Positions 16,744 to 26,098 of a stretch of DNA of 58,809 nt are shown piece by piece (position 1 is the stretch's first letter; each line of letters begins with the position of its first letter). Under the pieces are notes generated by a model. It saw only the letters and a list, made by a program, of their open reading frames with translations. It ran no database searches and was not told where the DNA came from. Made by a program: the position numbers and the translations under genes. Origin of the DNA: Peptoniphilus rachelemmaiella (GTDB lineage: Bacteria; Bacillota; Clostridia; Tissierellales; Peptoniphilaceae); NCBI RefSeq assembly GCF_943169845.1, contig NZ_CALPBW010000013.1, positions 1-58,809 of the forward strand, in the 5' to 3' direction.

Positions 16744-18183
16744 CTAATCCTCCAAACTATGTCTAATGGCGTGTAGGGCATCCCCGTCGATTGGTTGCTT
16801 ACATAAGGGACAGGTGCCGGCTCCGGAAAGGCCGTTTAAATACGCGTCCATGGCCCGTTTATCTTTATCGATGAAACCTTCGATGTCAACGGAAAGTTTT
16901 TCTTTTTCCGTATTGAGACTTTTTTGTTCCGCTAAAAGGACTCGAAGGGATCGATCCTTTTCCAAGGATTCGGTCATTTCCGTGCTCAATTTGTCCAGGG
17001 CGTCTAACTGCTTGAAGCGTGCCAGAAAAGCTTCGCCCATGTTTATCCGCCGGTTCAATTCAGAATAGGCAAGAAACAGCGCTCGGTAGTCGATAAGTTG
17101 ATCGAATTTTTTTTGCAGATCCATGGCGTGAACGGCATCAACGCCCTTGGTCGAATCCAAAAGCTTTTCATTGATCTTGGCCGCGTTTCGAGCCGATGCA
17201 AGGGAATGGCACAGTGGGAGCATGGTGTCGTAAGTGCTTTTATAGGAAGCCATGTCGCGAATCTTCTCCTCAAGCAATCCCATGTTTTCATAAGTACGCA
17301 AGACCGATGCCGCCTGTTGCCGGTTGGCAGCGTTTTGCTTAAATAAATCCGAGAGCAGCCGCTCCCGGCCGTATTGATTTACCTTATTGTGCAGGGAATG
17401 AATGCTTTCCTCCAAAGCATCCAGTACAGCGTAGCGATTTGAAATTTCTTTCGCCTCACGGCGTGCCTTTTGTATAGCGCAAAGGGTTTCGCTATACGCC
17501 TTTGCCAATTCCACTTTTTCGCGATGGTCAGACACAGCAAAAAGAATCTCGTTTACCTTGTCCCTCACGGCAATCTTATCGTCTAAGTCAGAAAAGGCCT
17601 TGAGTGACTCTTCCGTCTCCTCTAAATCGCCTTGAAGCATCTCTCGTCGTATGGAAATCTGCTTCTTGTCCCGAAGGGTATCGCGCATGGTTTCGTCCAA
17701 TAAATCGACGCCCACCATACGCCCGATGGCCTGGGCCTTGTAGGCGTCGGTTTCCTGCAAGAGAAAGGGCCCGTCCAGTTGATCGGAAAAGTTCAGAGGC
17801 AGAGACTTTTTATCATCCAACATGACTTTTTTTATGCCGATGGCCTCTTCGATTTCTGCCGGCACATTTTTGCCGAAGCCCTCAAAGATCAATTCCTCTT
17901 CACCCGGTTGACGCAAAATGTATTGATTCTTCGACCGGCTGCGCCGACGTTCCACTTCTACCTTGTTTTGGAAGCGAATGGTAACGGCGACTTCCGTTTC
18001 CCCTTCCCGTACAAACTCTACGCCGGAAGGATCGTTAAACATATTCCAGCGCAGGGCACGCATAATGGCAGTTTTTCCGCTGTCGGAGGGGCCTACAATG
18101 ACATTGACGCCTTTAGAAAGAGAGAGCTCGGAGTAAACGTGGGATTGGAAATTCACGAGAATAATTTTTTCGATGGAATTCAT
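16744..18183 (-). CDS. Rad50/SbcC-like ATPase, N-terminal lobe with zinc hook
   Basis: 479 residues. The start, IEKIILVNFQSHVYSELSL, is the typical Rad50/SbcC first strand. Walker A GPSDSGKTA is at 31-39, and a Q-loop-like NFSDQLDGPFLLQE lies near 140. A long coiled coil spans about 170-445. A CPLC zinc-hook motif (C458, C461) lies 18 residues from the end. A normal SbcC would continue into a second coil and the C-lobe; here a stop intervenes and two further genes supply those parts. The ATG overlaps the Mre11-like stop as ATGA. B. subtilis YhaN and phage gp46-type proteins are related single-chain relatives. Confidence 0.83.
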   Translation of the reverse strand: MNSIEKIILVNFQSHVYSELSLSKGVNVIVGPSDSGKTAIMRALRWNMFNDPSGVEFVREGETEVAVTIRFQNKVEVERRRSRSKNQYILRQPGEEELIFEGFGKNVPAEIEEAIGIKKVMLDDKKSLPLNFSDQLDGPFLLQETDAYKAQAIGRMVGVDLLDETMRDTLRDKKQISIRREMLQGDLEETEESLKAFSDLDDKIAVRDKVNEILFAVSDHREKVELAKAYSETLCAIQKARREAKEISNRYAVLDALEESIHSLHNKVNQYGRERLLSDLFKQNAANRQQAASVLRTYENMGLLEEKIRDMASYKSTYDTMLPLCHSLASARNAAKINEKLLDSTKGVDAVHAMDLQKKFDQLIDYRALFLAYSELNRRINMGEAFLARFKQLDALDKLSTEMTESLEKDRSLRVLLAEQKSLNTEKEKLSVDIEGFIDKDKRAMDAYLNGLSGAGTCPLCKQPIDGDALHAIRHSLED

Positions 18184-19160
18184 ACCGTGCTTCTCCTCTC
18201 CTGAACCTGGGCGATGCGCTTCATGGCCTCTTCTTTAATGGCGGGGTCCAATTTTTCGTTGGCGGATATGTCGGCCAAGAGGTCAAAAAAATTGATGCGA
18301 TCGTAATTGCCCGAACGCTCGATGGATTCCTTAAACTCGGCCAGTTCCTGGCGCTTAAATTTGTGCATTTCGATTTCCGAGCGGTCCAATACTTCAGCAC
18401 CCGGTAGGGCGGATTTCAGCTCCCTTACCTCGATACTCGCCCGGTCTTTTTCCACATCGATAAGAACAAACTTCGGCCGTCGCTTCAATTCGGTCATGGA
18501 ATTGGAAATTCGCACCATGGCGCCGGGGTTAAGAAAGGCCTTGCCCTCCCTTTCAACCAACGGAAAGCCGTCGTGCAAGTGTCCGGACAGGGTAAGATCC
18601 GCCTTGGTGTGGATAATATCGTCGATGGTCGTGTGGGAAAACATAGCCTTTACTTCACCGGCCATTAAAAAGCCGTGCACCAAGTGAATGGCATAGTCCG
18701 CATCGGGATCTTTTTCCTCGACGATATAAAGATGACGGTTTTCCTCCCGATCCAGGCCGTAAATATAGGGGGAGCCGCTTAATTGCACCGTGGTATTTTC
18801 GTCTTTTAAGAGAATTTTCCGGTGGTTAATCAAATGAATGATGCCCAAGGTGTCCAAGAGCCCCATCATGGTCCTGGGCAAGGTGACGGGGTTGTGGCCG
18901 TAAATATCGTGATTGCCGCTAATGGCGTAGATGGGCGCGGAGAATCCCTTTAAAATGGGAATTATCTCATTCATGACGGAAATAGATACGTCGGGACGAT
19001 CGAATAAATCGCCGCCGTGTAGAATATAATCCACGGATTCTTCCCGTGCCACGGATTGAATTTCCTGTAATTTAGTTTTAACCGTATGGAAAAACGAATC
19101 CGTTCTTGATTTCGGATTCGTCCCTCGAATATGACTATCTGTGAAGTACAGGAATTTCAA
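18180..19160 (-). CDS. Mre11/SbcD-like DNA exonuclease (metallophosphoesterase)
   Basis: 326 residues with all five phosphoesterase motifs: FTDSHIRG, HGGDLFDRPD, SGNHDIYG, HLVHGFL and LSGHLHDG. A C-terminal capping segment follows. It is shorter than E. coli SbcD (about 400), as in B. subtilis YhaO or phage gp47-type nucleases. The start is TTG 19158-19160, with GAGGAGG inside the end of recA eight bases upstream; recA stops three bases before. It should process DNA ends together with the Rad50-like lobes encoded downstream. Translation directly after recA suggests coordinated supply of resected ends and recombinase. Confidence 0.87.
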   Translation of the reverse strand: MKFLYFTDSHIRGTNPKSRTDSFFHTVKTKLQEIQSVAREESVDYILHGGDLFDRPDVSISVMNEIIPILKGFSAPIYAISGNHDIYGHNPVTLPRTMMGLLDTLGIIHLINHRKILLKDENTTVQLSGSPYIYGLDREENRHLYIVEEKDPDADYAIHLVHGFLMAGEVKAMFSHTTIDDIIHTKADLTLSGHLHDGFPLVEREGKAFLNPGAMVRISNSMTELKRRPKFVLIDVEKDRASIEVRELKSALPGAEVLDRSEIEMHKFKRQELAEFKESIERSGNYDRINFFDLLADISANEKLDPAIKEEAMKRIAQVQERRSTV

Positions 19161-19163
19161 CGA

Positions 19164-20201
19164 CTATTCCTCCTCGGAAGGTTCGCCGGCCCCACTTTCG
19201 TTGACCTGTTTGTTGCCTAAATTGTAGTGGATACGCACTTTTTCATCGATTTCAGCCAAAAGATCGCTATTTTCGCTGAGATAGGCCTTGGAATTTTCCC
19301 GACCTTGGCCGAGCTTTGCATCGCCATAGCTAAACCAGGAGCCGGATTTTTCCACAATGCCCGCTTCAACGGCGGCATCCAGGACGGAGCCCACTTTGGA
19401 AATGCCCGTGCCGTACATGATGTCGAATTCCGCTTTTTTAAAGGGAGGGGCCACTTTATTTTTTACCACTTTTACACGGACGCGATTACCGATAATGTCA
19501 TCGCCTTTTTTCAGGCTGTCGATGCGGCGAATATCCATGCGAACGGTGGTAAAGAATTTAAGAGCCCGACCGCCGGTTGTGGTTTCCGGATTGCCGAACA
19601 TGACGCCGATTTTTTCGCGCAATTGATTGATGAAAATTACGGAGGCTTTGGATTTGCTGATGGCGCCGGTTAATTTTCTGAGCCCTTGGCTCATGAGACG
19701 GGCCTGAAGCCCCATGTGGCTGTCCCCCATTTCACCTTCGATTTCGGCTTTGGGCACCAATGCCGCCACGGAGTCAACGACGATGAGATCCACGGCATTG
19801 CTTCGAACCAAGCTTTCTGTAATCTCAAGGGCCTGTTCTCCCGTATCCGGTTGGGAAATAATTAAGTTTTCCGTGTCGACGCCTAAATTTTTGCTGTACT
19901 GGGGATCCAGGGCATGTTCCGCATCGATAAAGGCCGCCGTGCCGCCGAGCTTTTGCGCTTCCGCGATCATGTGCAGTGCCAGGGTGGTCTTACCGGAAGA
20001 TTCGGGACCGTAAATTTCAATGATACGGCCTCTGGGAATGCCGCCGATTCCCAAGGCGATGTCGAGACTTAAGGAGCCTGTGGGAATGGATTCGATGTTT
20101 AAATTTGCGTTTTCGCCTAGACGCATAATGGCGCCTTTGCCGTATTCTTTTTCAATTTTCGCGATGGCATCGTCTAATGCTTTTTTTCTACTCTCGTCCA
20201 T
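19164..20201 (-). CDS. recA: Recombinase RecA
   Basis: Forms filaments on single-stranded DNA, drives strand exchange and triggers LexA cleavage. The 345-residue protein has Walker A GPESSGKT (65-72), Walker [13 protein letters not shown], the L2-loop region [20 protein letters not shown] and an acidic C-terminus (GEPSEEE). The ATG at 20201 has GGAGAAGAAA upstream and lies inside the end of cinA, overlapping it by 14 bases. The order pgsA-cinA-recA is standard in Firmicutes. I saw no LexA-like operator directly upstream, so SOS control would have to act from a promoter further up. Confidence 0.98.
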   Translation of the reverse strand: MDESRKKALDDAIAKIEKEYGKGAIMRLGENANLNIESIPTGSLSLDIALGIGGIPRGRIIEIYGPESSGKTTLALHMIAEAQKLGGTAAFIDAEHALDPQYSKNLGVDTENLIISQPDTGEQALEITESLVRSNAVDLIVVDSVAALVPKAEIEGEMGDSHMGLQARLMSQGLRKLTGAISKSKASVIFINQLREKIGVMFGNPETTTGGRALKFFTTVRMDIRRIDSLKKGDDIIGNRVRVKVVKNKVAPPFKKAEFDIMYGTGISKVGSVLDAAVEAGIVEKSGSWFSYGDAKLGQGRENSKAYLSENSDLLAEIDEKVRIHYNLGNKQVNESGAGEPSEEE

Positions 20202-21444
20202 TTTCTTCTCCTAACTCATGTAATAAAATCCCTGCCAAAATGTATTTTGAACTACGATATTGAATCGTGGTGCGATCGCCTTTGTACATGCGGCTTTCTT
20301 TTAACACTTCTTCGCCGTCTTTTCGAATGGAGTAAATAACCGTACCCACTTCTTTTCCCGTGGCCGATTCCGGTCCGGCTTCTCCCGTGGTGGCCACACA
20401 GTAGCGGCTCTTTGTCTTTTCGTAGAGACCGCGACTCATCTCCGAAGCCACAGCTTCAGATACCACGGTATCTTTGGAAATTGTGGCGGGTTTCACGCCC
20501 AATAACTTTTCTTTTACCTCGTCGCTATAGGTGATGTAGCTTTCGTGGAGCACATTGCTTGCGCCGGCGACGGAGGTGATCATGTGGGCCATATTGCCCC
20601 CGGTGACGGATTCGGCAAAGCTGATGGTCAAATTCTTTTTTGTAAGACAATCTACCAAGGTTTCAAAGACATCGCTTTCGCCGTCGCCGTAAATAAACTC
20701 GGCGAATAATTCCCGAAGGGCGCGAAGGGCTTCTGCGTATTCCTTCTCGATAATTTCGGCTTCCCCTTCATCTTCCGCATGGGCGATGACTTTTATTTCC
20801 ACTTCGCCGGTCTTGGCGAAGGTGTTGATTTCCACATTTTCCGTTTCGATCTTCGCTTCGCGGAACATGGACTCACACTTGGATTCACCGATATTAACCA
20901 GGCGCAAACTGGTGATAAAGTTTTTCCCATGCACCGGATTAAGGTAATTGGCGACAATGTCGTCGGCCATGGGCTCGAATTCTCGCGGGGGCCCGGGAAG
21001 CATAAAGAATTGCTTGCCCTCGTAGTCCAGCATACATCCCGGAGCCGTGCCTTTGGCATTGGGAATAACGACGGCGCCTTCCGGAAATTCCGCCTGGCGC
21101 TTGTTGTTTTCCGTAATATTTTTAGAAAAGCTCATGGATACATTGCGAATATAGTCCCATTGCTTCTCATCGAATATCAAGGGCAAATCCAATGCGTGGG
21201 CCAGGGCCTGCTTCGTCATGTCATCCTGGGTCGGCCCGAGTCCGCCGCAAAGAAAGATAACATTGGATCTTTCAAGGGCCGTCTCGATGGCGTCGCGAAT
21301 GGCTTCATACTTGTCCCTTACCGAGGCGTGATACTCCACGTCGTAGCCGGCATCGGTGAGCTTTCGCGACAAATAGGGGCCATTGGTATTTAAAATGGAT
21401 CCGATCAGTATTTCCGTTCCGATGGTGATAATTTCTGCTTTCAT
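20188..21444 (-). CDS. cinA: CinA: competence/damage-inducible protein with nicotinamide-nucleotide amidase domain
   Basis: 418 residues in two parts: an N-terminal molybdopterin-binding-like CinA domain (about 1-170, [33 protein letters not shown]) and a C-terminal PncC-type NMN deamidase (about 255-410, [29 protein letters not shown]). The amidase recycles nicotinamide mononucleotide in the NAD pyridine cycle. Co-transcription with recA is conserved, and in naturally competent species CinA helps RecA on incoming DNA. Overlap with recA is 14 bases. Confidence 0.93.
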   Translation of the reverse strand: MKAEIITIGTEILIGSILNTNGPYLSRKLTDAGYDVEYHASVRDKYEAIRDAIETALERSNVIFLCGGLGPTQDDMTKQALAHALDLPLIFDEKQWDYIRNVSMSFSKNITENNKRQAEFPEGAVVIPNAKGTAPGCMLDYEGKQFFMLPGPPREFEPMADDIVANYLNPVHGKNFITSLRLVNIGESKCESMFREAKIETENVEINTFAKTGEVEIKVIAHAEDEGEAEIIEKEYAEALRALRELFAEFIYGDGESDVFETLVDCLTKKNLTISFAESVTGGNMAHMITSVAGASNVLHESYITYSDEVKEKLLGVKPATISKDTVVSEAVASEMSRGLYEKTKSRYCVATTGEAGPESATGKEVGTVIYSIRKDGEEVLKESRMYKGDRTTIQYRSSKYILAGILLHELGEENGRE

Positions 21445-21452
21445 AGGTGCTC

Positions 21453-21986
21453 CTATATATTTTCTAAATCCAAGACACCCTTATTCTTCACCAAGTAGTC
21501 CACGCCGCTTAATACCGTGAGCAGGACAGCGACATAGAATAATACGATGCCGATGGTCGTGGGAATGGGAGGCGAAAATAATAAGGCGATTAAAGATGCC
21601 AATTGCGTAATGGTTTTAATCTTACCGAAGGGGCTAGCCGCTATGGTGATATTATCCGATGCGGCCAAAATGCGAAAGCCCGTAATGGCCAATTCTCTGG
21701 CGACGATAATAATTACGCCCCATGCGGGAATGACTCCTTCTTCTACCAGCATAATAAAGGCGGAGATCGTAAGCACCTTATCGGCTAAGGGATCGAGAAA
21801 TTTTCCGAAGGTGGTCACTAAATGATACTTCCGCGCCAAATGCCCGTCGAGAAAATCCGTAAAGGCTGCCACGCAAAAGACGAAGGAGGCCATGAGGCGC
21901 GTTGCCGGGGTATTTATTAAAAACAAGATGACGAAGACAGGCACAAGAAATAGGCGCATAATCGTCAGTTTATTTGCAATGTTCAA
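21453..21986 (-). CDS. pgsA: CDP-diacylglycerol--glycerol-3-phosphate 3-phosphatidyltransferase
   Basis: Commits CDP-diacylglycerol to phosphatidylglycerol synthesis in the membrane. The 177-residue product has the CDP-alcohol transferase motif spread over DFLDGHLAR, GKFLDPLADK, plus about four membrane helices. Start: TTG 21984-21986 gives MNIANKLTIMRL, matching family N-termini, and AGGTGG lies eight bases before it. A longer frame from GTG 21998 would place the ribosome site inside the gene. The start overlaps the rimO stop by 17 bases. Confidence 0.92.
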   Translation of the reverse strand: MNIANKLTIMRLFLVPVFVILFLINTPATRLMASFVFCVAAFTDFLDGHLARKYHLVTTFGKFLDPLADKVLTISAFIMLVEEGVIPAWGVIIIVARELAITGFRILAASDNITIAASPFGKIKTITQLASLIALLFSPPIPTTIGIVLFYVAVLLTVLSGVDYLVKNKGVLDLENI

Positions 21987-23295
21987 TATAATCACCACCT
22001 AAATCATATGCCGTCGACTCGGTAATTTCAACTTTTATAAAGTCGCCGACAGCTAAATTTTCATCTGTGTAAATCGAAACCATGCCGTCGATATCCGGCG
22101 CATCTAAATAGCTCCTACCGATGGCGCCTTCTTCGGTTATTTCTGTCACCAAAACTTCTAATGTGCGGCCCACTTGTTTTTCCATGAGGCGCTCCGATTG
22201 ATCCATTTGCGCCGCCATAAAGGCATCTACGCGGGCTTCCTTTACATCATCGGCCACTTGATCCGCCATGGCGGCAGCCGGCGTGCCTTCCTCACGGGAA
22301 TAGGCAAACGCCCCGGCACGCTCCAGAGGATAATCTTCTAAGAAATCAAGGACTTCTTGAAAATCTTCGTCCGTCTCGCCGGGAAAGCCCAGTAAAAAGG
22401 TGGAGCGAATGGCTATGTCAGGCATGGCGCTTCGCAAACGGGTAATTAAGGACTCGATGGCGCGGCGATCGGTCTTTCGATTCATCCCTTTTAATACGGG
22501 ATCCGCCACGTGCTGAATGGGAATGTCGATGTAGGGAAGGATTTTCGGATTATTCTTCATTTCATCGATGAGGGCATCGTCGAAATGATCCGGGTAGGCG
22601 TAAAGGATTCGCACCCAACGCAGGCCCTCGATATCTCTCAATGCCTTTAACAGATCCACCAAGGCGTATCTTCCGTAAAGGTCGATGCCGTAGTCTGTGG
22701 AGTTTTGGCCGATAAGAATGACCTCGCGAGTGCCTCTTTCAACTAAGTGGCGAATTTCATCTAATATATGCTCCATGGTGCGGCTGCGGTTGTTTCCCTT
22801 TAGAAAGGGAATGATGCAGTAGGCGCAGCGATTGTTGCAGCCTTCTGAAATTTTTACGTATTCGGTAACGGAGACTTCTTCCCTGCGGGCCTCTTCAATA
22901 TAGTCATTTTCAAGGGAAGCGGCAAAAATCGGTTTTTCGTGATTTTCCGCCTGTTCAATGGCTTCATTGATGGAGCGAATATGCCCCGGTCCTAAGATGC
23001 CGTCCGCTTCCGGGATGGATTCTAATAGTTCATCGGGGTAGCGTTGCGCCAGACAGCCGGCGAGAAGCAAGGTTTCCAGTTTGCCCGATTCCTTTAGCTT
23101 GGCCAGATCCAGAATGGTGTCGATGGATTCTTCCTTTGCCGCATCAATAAAACCGCAAGTATTGACGACGATTACCTCGGCATCTGTCACCTGATCGGTA
23201 AACAGAAAACGAGATTCGTCTAAGACCCCGCGCATTTGCCCTGAATCGATGTCGTTTTTGGAACACCCTAAAGTAACGATGGACACTTTTTTCAT
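21970..23295 (-). CDS. rimO: Ribosomal protein S12 methylthiotransferase RimO
   Basis: Adds a methylthio group to an aspartate of ribosomal protein S12. It is the protein-modifying relative of MiaB, encoded at the start of the window. The 441-residue product has N-terminal cluster cysteines (TLGCSKND, NTCGFIDAAKEES, AGCLAQRYP), the radical SAM motif SEGCNNRCAYCIIP and a C-terminal TRAM domain. TCGFIDAAKEES is the RimO-type signature that separates it from MiaB (TCSVR). The ATG overlaps the ftsK stop as ATGA. Confidence 0.95.
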   Translation of the reverse strand: MKKVSIVTLGCSKNDIDSGQMRGVLDESRFLFTDQVTDAEVIVVNTCGFIDAAKEESIDTILDLAKLKESGKLETLLLAGCLAQRYPDELLESIPEADGILGPGHIRSINEAIEQAENHEKPIFAASLENDYIEEARREEVSVTEYVKISEGCNNRCAYCIIPFLKGNNRSRTMEHILDEIRHLVERGTREVILIGQNSTDYGIDLYGRYALVDLLKALRDIEGLRWVRILYAYPDHFDDALIDEMKNNPKILPYIDIPIQHVADPVLKGMNRKTDRRAIESLITRLRSAMPDIAIRSTFLLGFPGETDEDFQEVLDFLEDYPLERAGAFAYSREEGTPAAAMADQVADDVKEARVDAFMAAQMDQSERLMEKQVGRTLEVLVTEITEEGAIGRSYLDAPDIDGMVSIYTDENLAVGDFIKVEITESTAYDLGGDYIEHCK

Positions 23296-25553
23296 ATATT
23301 CTCCTGATTTTTCTTCATTTCTTCGATTTGTTCTTTTGTCATGAGCAGCTTCCGCGGCTTCGTACCCTCGTTTGGCCCGACAATGCCCATTTCTTCGATT
23401 TGGTCCACAATGCGTGCGGCCCTGGCATAGCCCACTTTTAATTTCCGCTGAATAAAGGAAATGGAAGCCTGTTCTTGAGTCAGTACGATATCGACGGCGT
23501 CATACAAGAGAGGATCTTCATCGGTGACGGCCATTTGGACTTTCTTTTCCATGGTATCCAGGGCTTCTTCGTCGTATTCAGCAGCTTCCGTATGATTTTT
23601 TACGAATTCAAGCACATTTTCCACTTCTTGGTCTGAAACAAAGGCCCCTTGAAGGCGCTTCGGTTTCGGGAAGCTTGAAGGATAAAAGAGCATATCCCCT
23701 TTTCCTAAAAGTTTTTCCGCGCCGGACATATCTAAAATCGTGCGGGAATCGATGGAAGAGGACACGGAAAAAGCGATCCTCGAGGGAATGTTCGCCTTGA
23801 TGGTTCCCGTAATGACGTCAACAGACGGGCGCTGGGTCGCGAGAATTAAATGGATTCCCGCCGCCCTGGCCATTTGTGCCAGTCGCGTAATATAGTCTTC
23901 CACTTCTTTTGCCGCCACCATCATTAAATCGCTTAACTCGTCGACGACGATGACGACTTTCGGCATGGTCTTTTCCCCTGCGGCCTTCATTTTTTCGTTG
24001 TAGCCGGATACGTCCCGTACCCCGGTTTCGGCAAACGCCTTGTAGCGTTTTTCCATTTCGTCCACGGCCCATGCCAAGGCAAAGGCCGCCTTCTTCGGAT
24101 CCGTGACGACGGGAATCAAAAGATGGGGAATGCCGTTGTAAATCCCAAGTTCCACCACTTTCGGATCGATGAGAATTAAGCGCACATCTTCCGGTGCCGA
24201 TTTGTACAAAATGCCCATTAAAATACTGTTAATACAGACGGATTTCCCCGAACCCGTTGCGCCGGCGATTAAAAGGTGGGGCATTTTATCGATGGATGAA
24301 ACGATGGCATTGCCGCTAATATCTTTACCTAATGTAAGGGGCACCGTGGAATCCAAGGCGTCGAAAACATTGCTTTCGATGATCTCGCGAAGATTGACGC
24401 TGTCTTTTTCCTTATTGGGCACTTCGATCCCAATGGCACTTTTCCCCGGAATCGGCGCTTCAATGCGGATGCCCGGACTCGCCAAGGAAAGACTGAGATT
24501 ATCGTGCAGGGAGACTATTTTTGAAATCTTCACGCCGGGAGAAGGTTCCAATTCGTAGGATGTAATGGTGGGGCCGCGGTTAATGGCGCGAACGCGACAA
24601 TCCACGTTGAAATTATCCATGACTTCCTGGATAATTGCGGCATTTTTCCGAATGTCCTCGTCGCCGGCCACAGGTCCTGCACCGGGTTTTTTCAGTAATT
24701 TTATCGGCGGAAAATGATAGACCGATTCCTGAACTTCCGTCTGCATATCTTTCGCGAAGGCTTCTTTTTCCGTTTCATTCAGGGTTTCCGTGCGCTTCGG
24801 TTTTTCCTCGGCGGACGGTCGATAATCGCGAATTTCTACGGGCTCGGCTGCCTTTTGTTTCGGGGATTCAAATTCCTTAAAGGCCTCGGCGCCGGAGGAA
24901 ATAACTTTCTTTGCTTTTTTGTTTTTCCCTGTCGGCTTCTTCTCTTCTTTCGGCTCGGCCTTTTCTTTTTCAATGCGCAGCTTTTCTCCGGCCTCTTTCT
25001 TCTCGCGGAAATACGCTGCCATTTTTTCTTTCATCATGGTGCGCCGCGCTTTCGACGGTAGGTGATAGATCGTAAAGAAGGTGATTAAAACCATGACCGT
25101 GATGCTTCCCACGGTACCCAGAAGACCGACAAATAAGCGGGCGAAGTTTTCACCTAAGAAGCCCGGATCCACATAAGGGCCCGTCAGGTTTAATCGCGCG
25201 TTCCAGCTTAAACTCGGGCGCGCGGGGTCGTAGGTAATTAAAATTGCCATGAGAAAAACAGTGATACCCAGGGCCAAAACTTTAAACTTCGTCTTTACGT
25301 CCCAATCGGTGATGAAAAAAAGGCCGATAACAAAAAGCAGGGCACAAAAAACAGGGCCGACTTTTCCAAATAAGACACCGATGACCGAAGAGGTGAGATC
25401 TCCGAATACGCCCATTTGCTCGCTATAAAGGCTCAACATGGAAAGGATGGCCAAAATGATTATGAAGCCCCCGATCATGTAAGCCTTTTGTTGGCTCTGA
25501 GCGACGGTCTTTTTTTTCGTGGTTTTTCTTTTTCTTGGCAAGGGAATCCTCAT
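23292..25553 (-). CDS. ftsK: DNA translocase FtsK/SpoIIIE
   Basis: Pumps DNA through the closing septum and helps resolve chromosome dimers. The 753-residue protein has about four membrane segments in residues 28-180, then a basic and acidic linker (about 185-270). The motor carries Walker A AGATGSGKSV (about 430) and Walker B VVIVVDELSDLMMV. A C-terminal gamma winged helix (about 690-745, QASISFIQRKLKVGYARAAR) reads polarity sequences. Length is typical of the short Firmicute type. A XerC/D-type recombinase, its usual partner, is encoded at 13078. Confidence 0.96.
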   Translation of the reverse strand: MRIPLPRKRKTTKKKTVAQSQQKAYMIGGFIIILAILSMLSLYSEQMGVFGDLTSSVIGVLFGKVGPVFCALLFVIGLFFITDWDVKTKFKVLALGITVFLMAILITYDPARPSLSWNARLNLTGPYVDPGFLGENFARLFVGLLGTVGSITVMVLITFFTIYHLPSKARRTMMKEKMAAYFREKKEAGEKLRIEKEKAEPKEEKKPTGKNKKAKKVISSGAEAFKEFESPKQKAAEPVEIRDYRPSAEEKPKRTETLNETEKEAFAKDMQTEVQESVYHFPPIKLLKKPGAGPVAGDEDIRKNAAIIQEVMDNFNVDCRVRAINRGPTITSYELEPSPGVKISKIVSLHDNLSLSLASPGIRIEAPIPGKSAIGIEVPNKEKDSVNLREIIESNVFDALDSTVPLTLGKDISGNAIVSSIDKMPHLLIAGATGSGKSVCINSILMGILYKSAPEDVRLILIDPKVVELGIYNGIPHLLIPVVTDPKKAAFALAWAVDEMEKRYKAFAETGVRDVSGYNEKMKAAGEKTMPKVVIVVDELSDLMMVAAKEVEDYITRLAQMARAAGIHLILATQRPSVDVITGTIKANIPSRIAFSVSSSIDSRTILDMSGAEKLLGKGDMLFYPSSFPKPKRLQGAFVSDQEVENVLEFVKNHTEAAEYDEEALDTMEKKVQMAVTDEDPLLYDAVDIVLTQEQASISFIQRKLKVGYARAARIVDQIEEMGIVGPNEGTKPRKLLMTKEQIEEMKKNQENI

Positions 25554-25610
25554 TTCATCAAATATATGTTCGGATTTATTATAACATAATTTACGTCCCT
25601 CTACCTAATT

Positions 25611-26054
25611 TTAACGGAGGCCCGTGTGGCCGAATCCACCTTCGCCTCGCTCAGTTTTCGAGAGTTCATCCAGGCTGTCCACCTGAATCCAGTCGGCTAC
25701 CTTGTAGGCCATAAAGACCATTTGGGCGATGCGGTCTCCGTCTTCGAGGGTTACCGCTTCATCGGATAAATTCACAACGAGGATGCCCAGTTCCCCACGG
25801 TAGTCGCTGTCGATGGTTCCTATGCCGTTGATTAATGTAATGCCTTTTTTCAGGGAAAGACCACTTCTCGCCCGAACTTGCCCTTCGATGCCCTTTGGTA
25901 TTTCAAAGTAAAGCCCCGTAGGGATCATGGCACGTTCCAAGGGTTTTAGGGTTTTCGGCGCATCTAAATTGGCGCGCAAGTCCATGCCGCAGGAACCTTC
26001 GGTTTTATAGGACGGAAGGGGATGATGGGATTTATTGACTACTTTGACCTTCAT
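25611..26054 (-). CDS. dut: Deoxyuridine 5'-triphosphate nucleotidohydrolase (dUTPase)
   Basis: Hydrolyses dUTP to dUMP and pyrophosphate, keeping uracil out of DNA and supplying the thymidylate precursor. The 147-residue trimeric-type enzyme shows all five motifs: GSCGMDLRA, ARSGLSLKKG, GTIDSDYRGELG, RIAQMVFM and the C-terminal GEGGFGHTG arm. AAGGAG precedes the ATG. The pnp terminator lies just upstream of this gene. Confidence 0.95.
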   Translation of the reverse strand: MKVKVVNKSHHPLPSYKTEGSCGMDLRANLDAPKTLKPLERAMIPTGLYFEIPKGIEGQVRARSGLSLKKGITLINGIGTIDSDYRGELGILVVNLSDEAVTLEDGDRIAQMVFMAYKVADWIQVDSLDELSKTERGEGGFGHTGLR

Positions 26055-26070
26055 AGAATCTCCTTTTTAT

Positions 26071-26098
26071 AAAAAAAACCGCCGAAGCGGTTTTCGTT
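26071..26098 (-). terminator. Terminator of pnp
   Basis: On the minus strand AAAACCGC-TTCG-GCGGTTTT is a perfect stem with the stable TTCG loop, followed by TTTT. It ends the rpsO-pnp unit before dut. Confidence 0.88.

Noticed and set aside
16500..16750. Idea that the Rad50-like gene is one gene broken by two frameshifts
   Set aside because: Each downstream piece has a start codon with a well-placed ribosome site, and the junctions are a one-base gap and an ATGA overlap, typical of coupled genes. Kept as an alternative only in the refutation test.
20779..21393. Plus-strand open frame of 204 codons opposite cinA
   Set aside because: Antisense shadow of a conserved gene, without a ribosome site or recognisable product.
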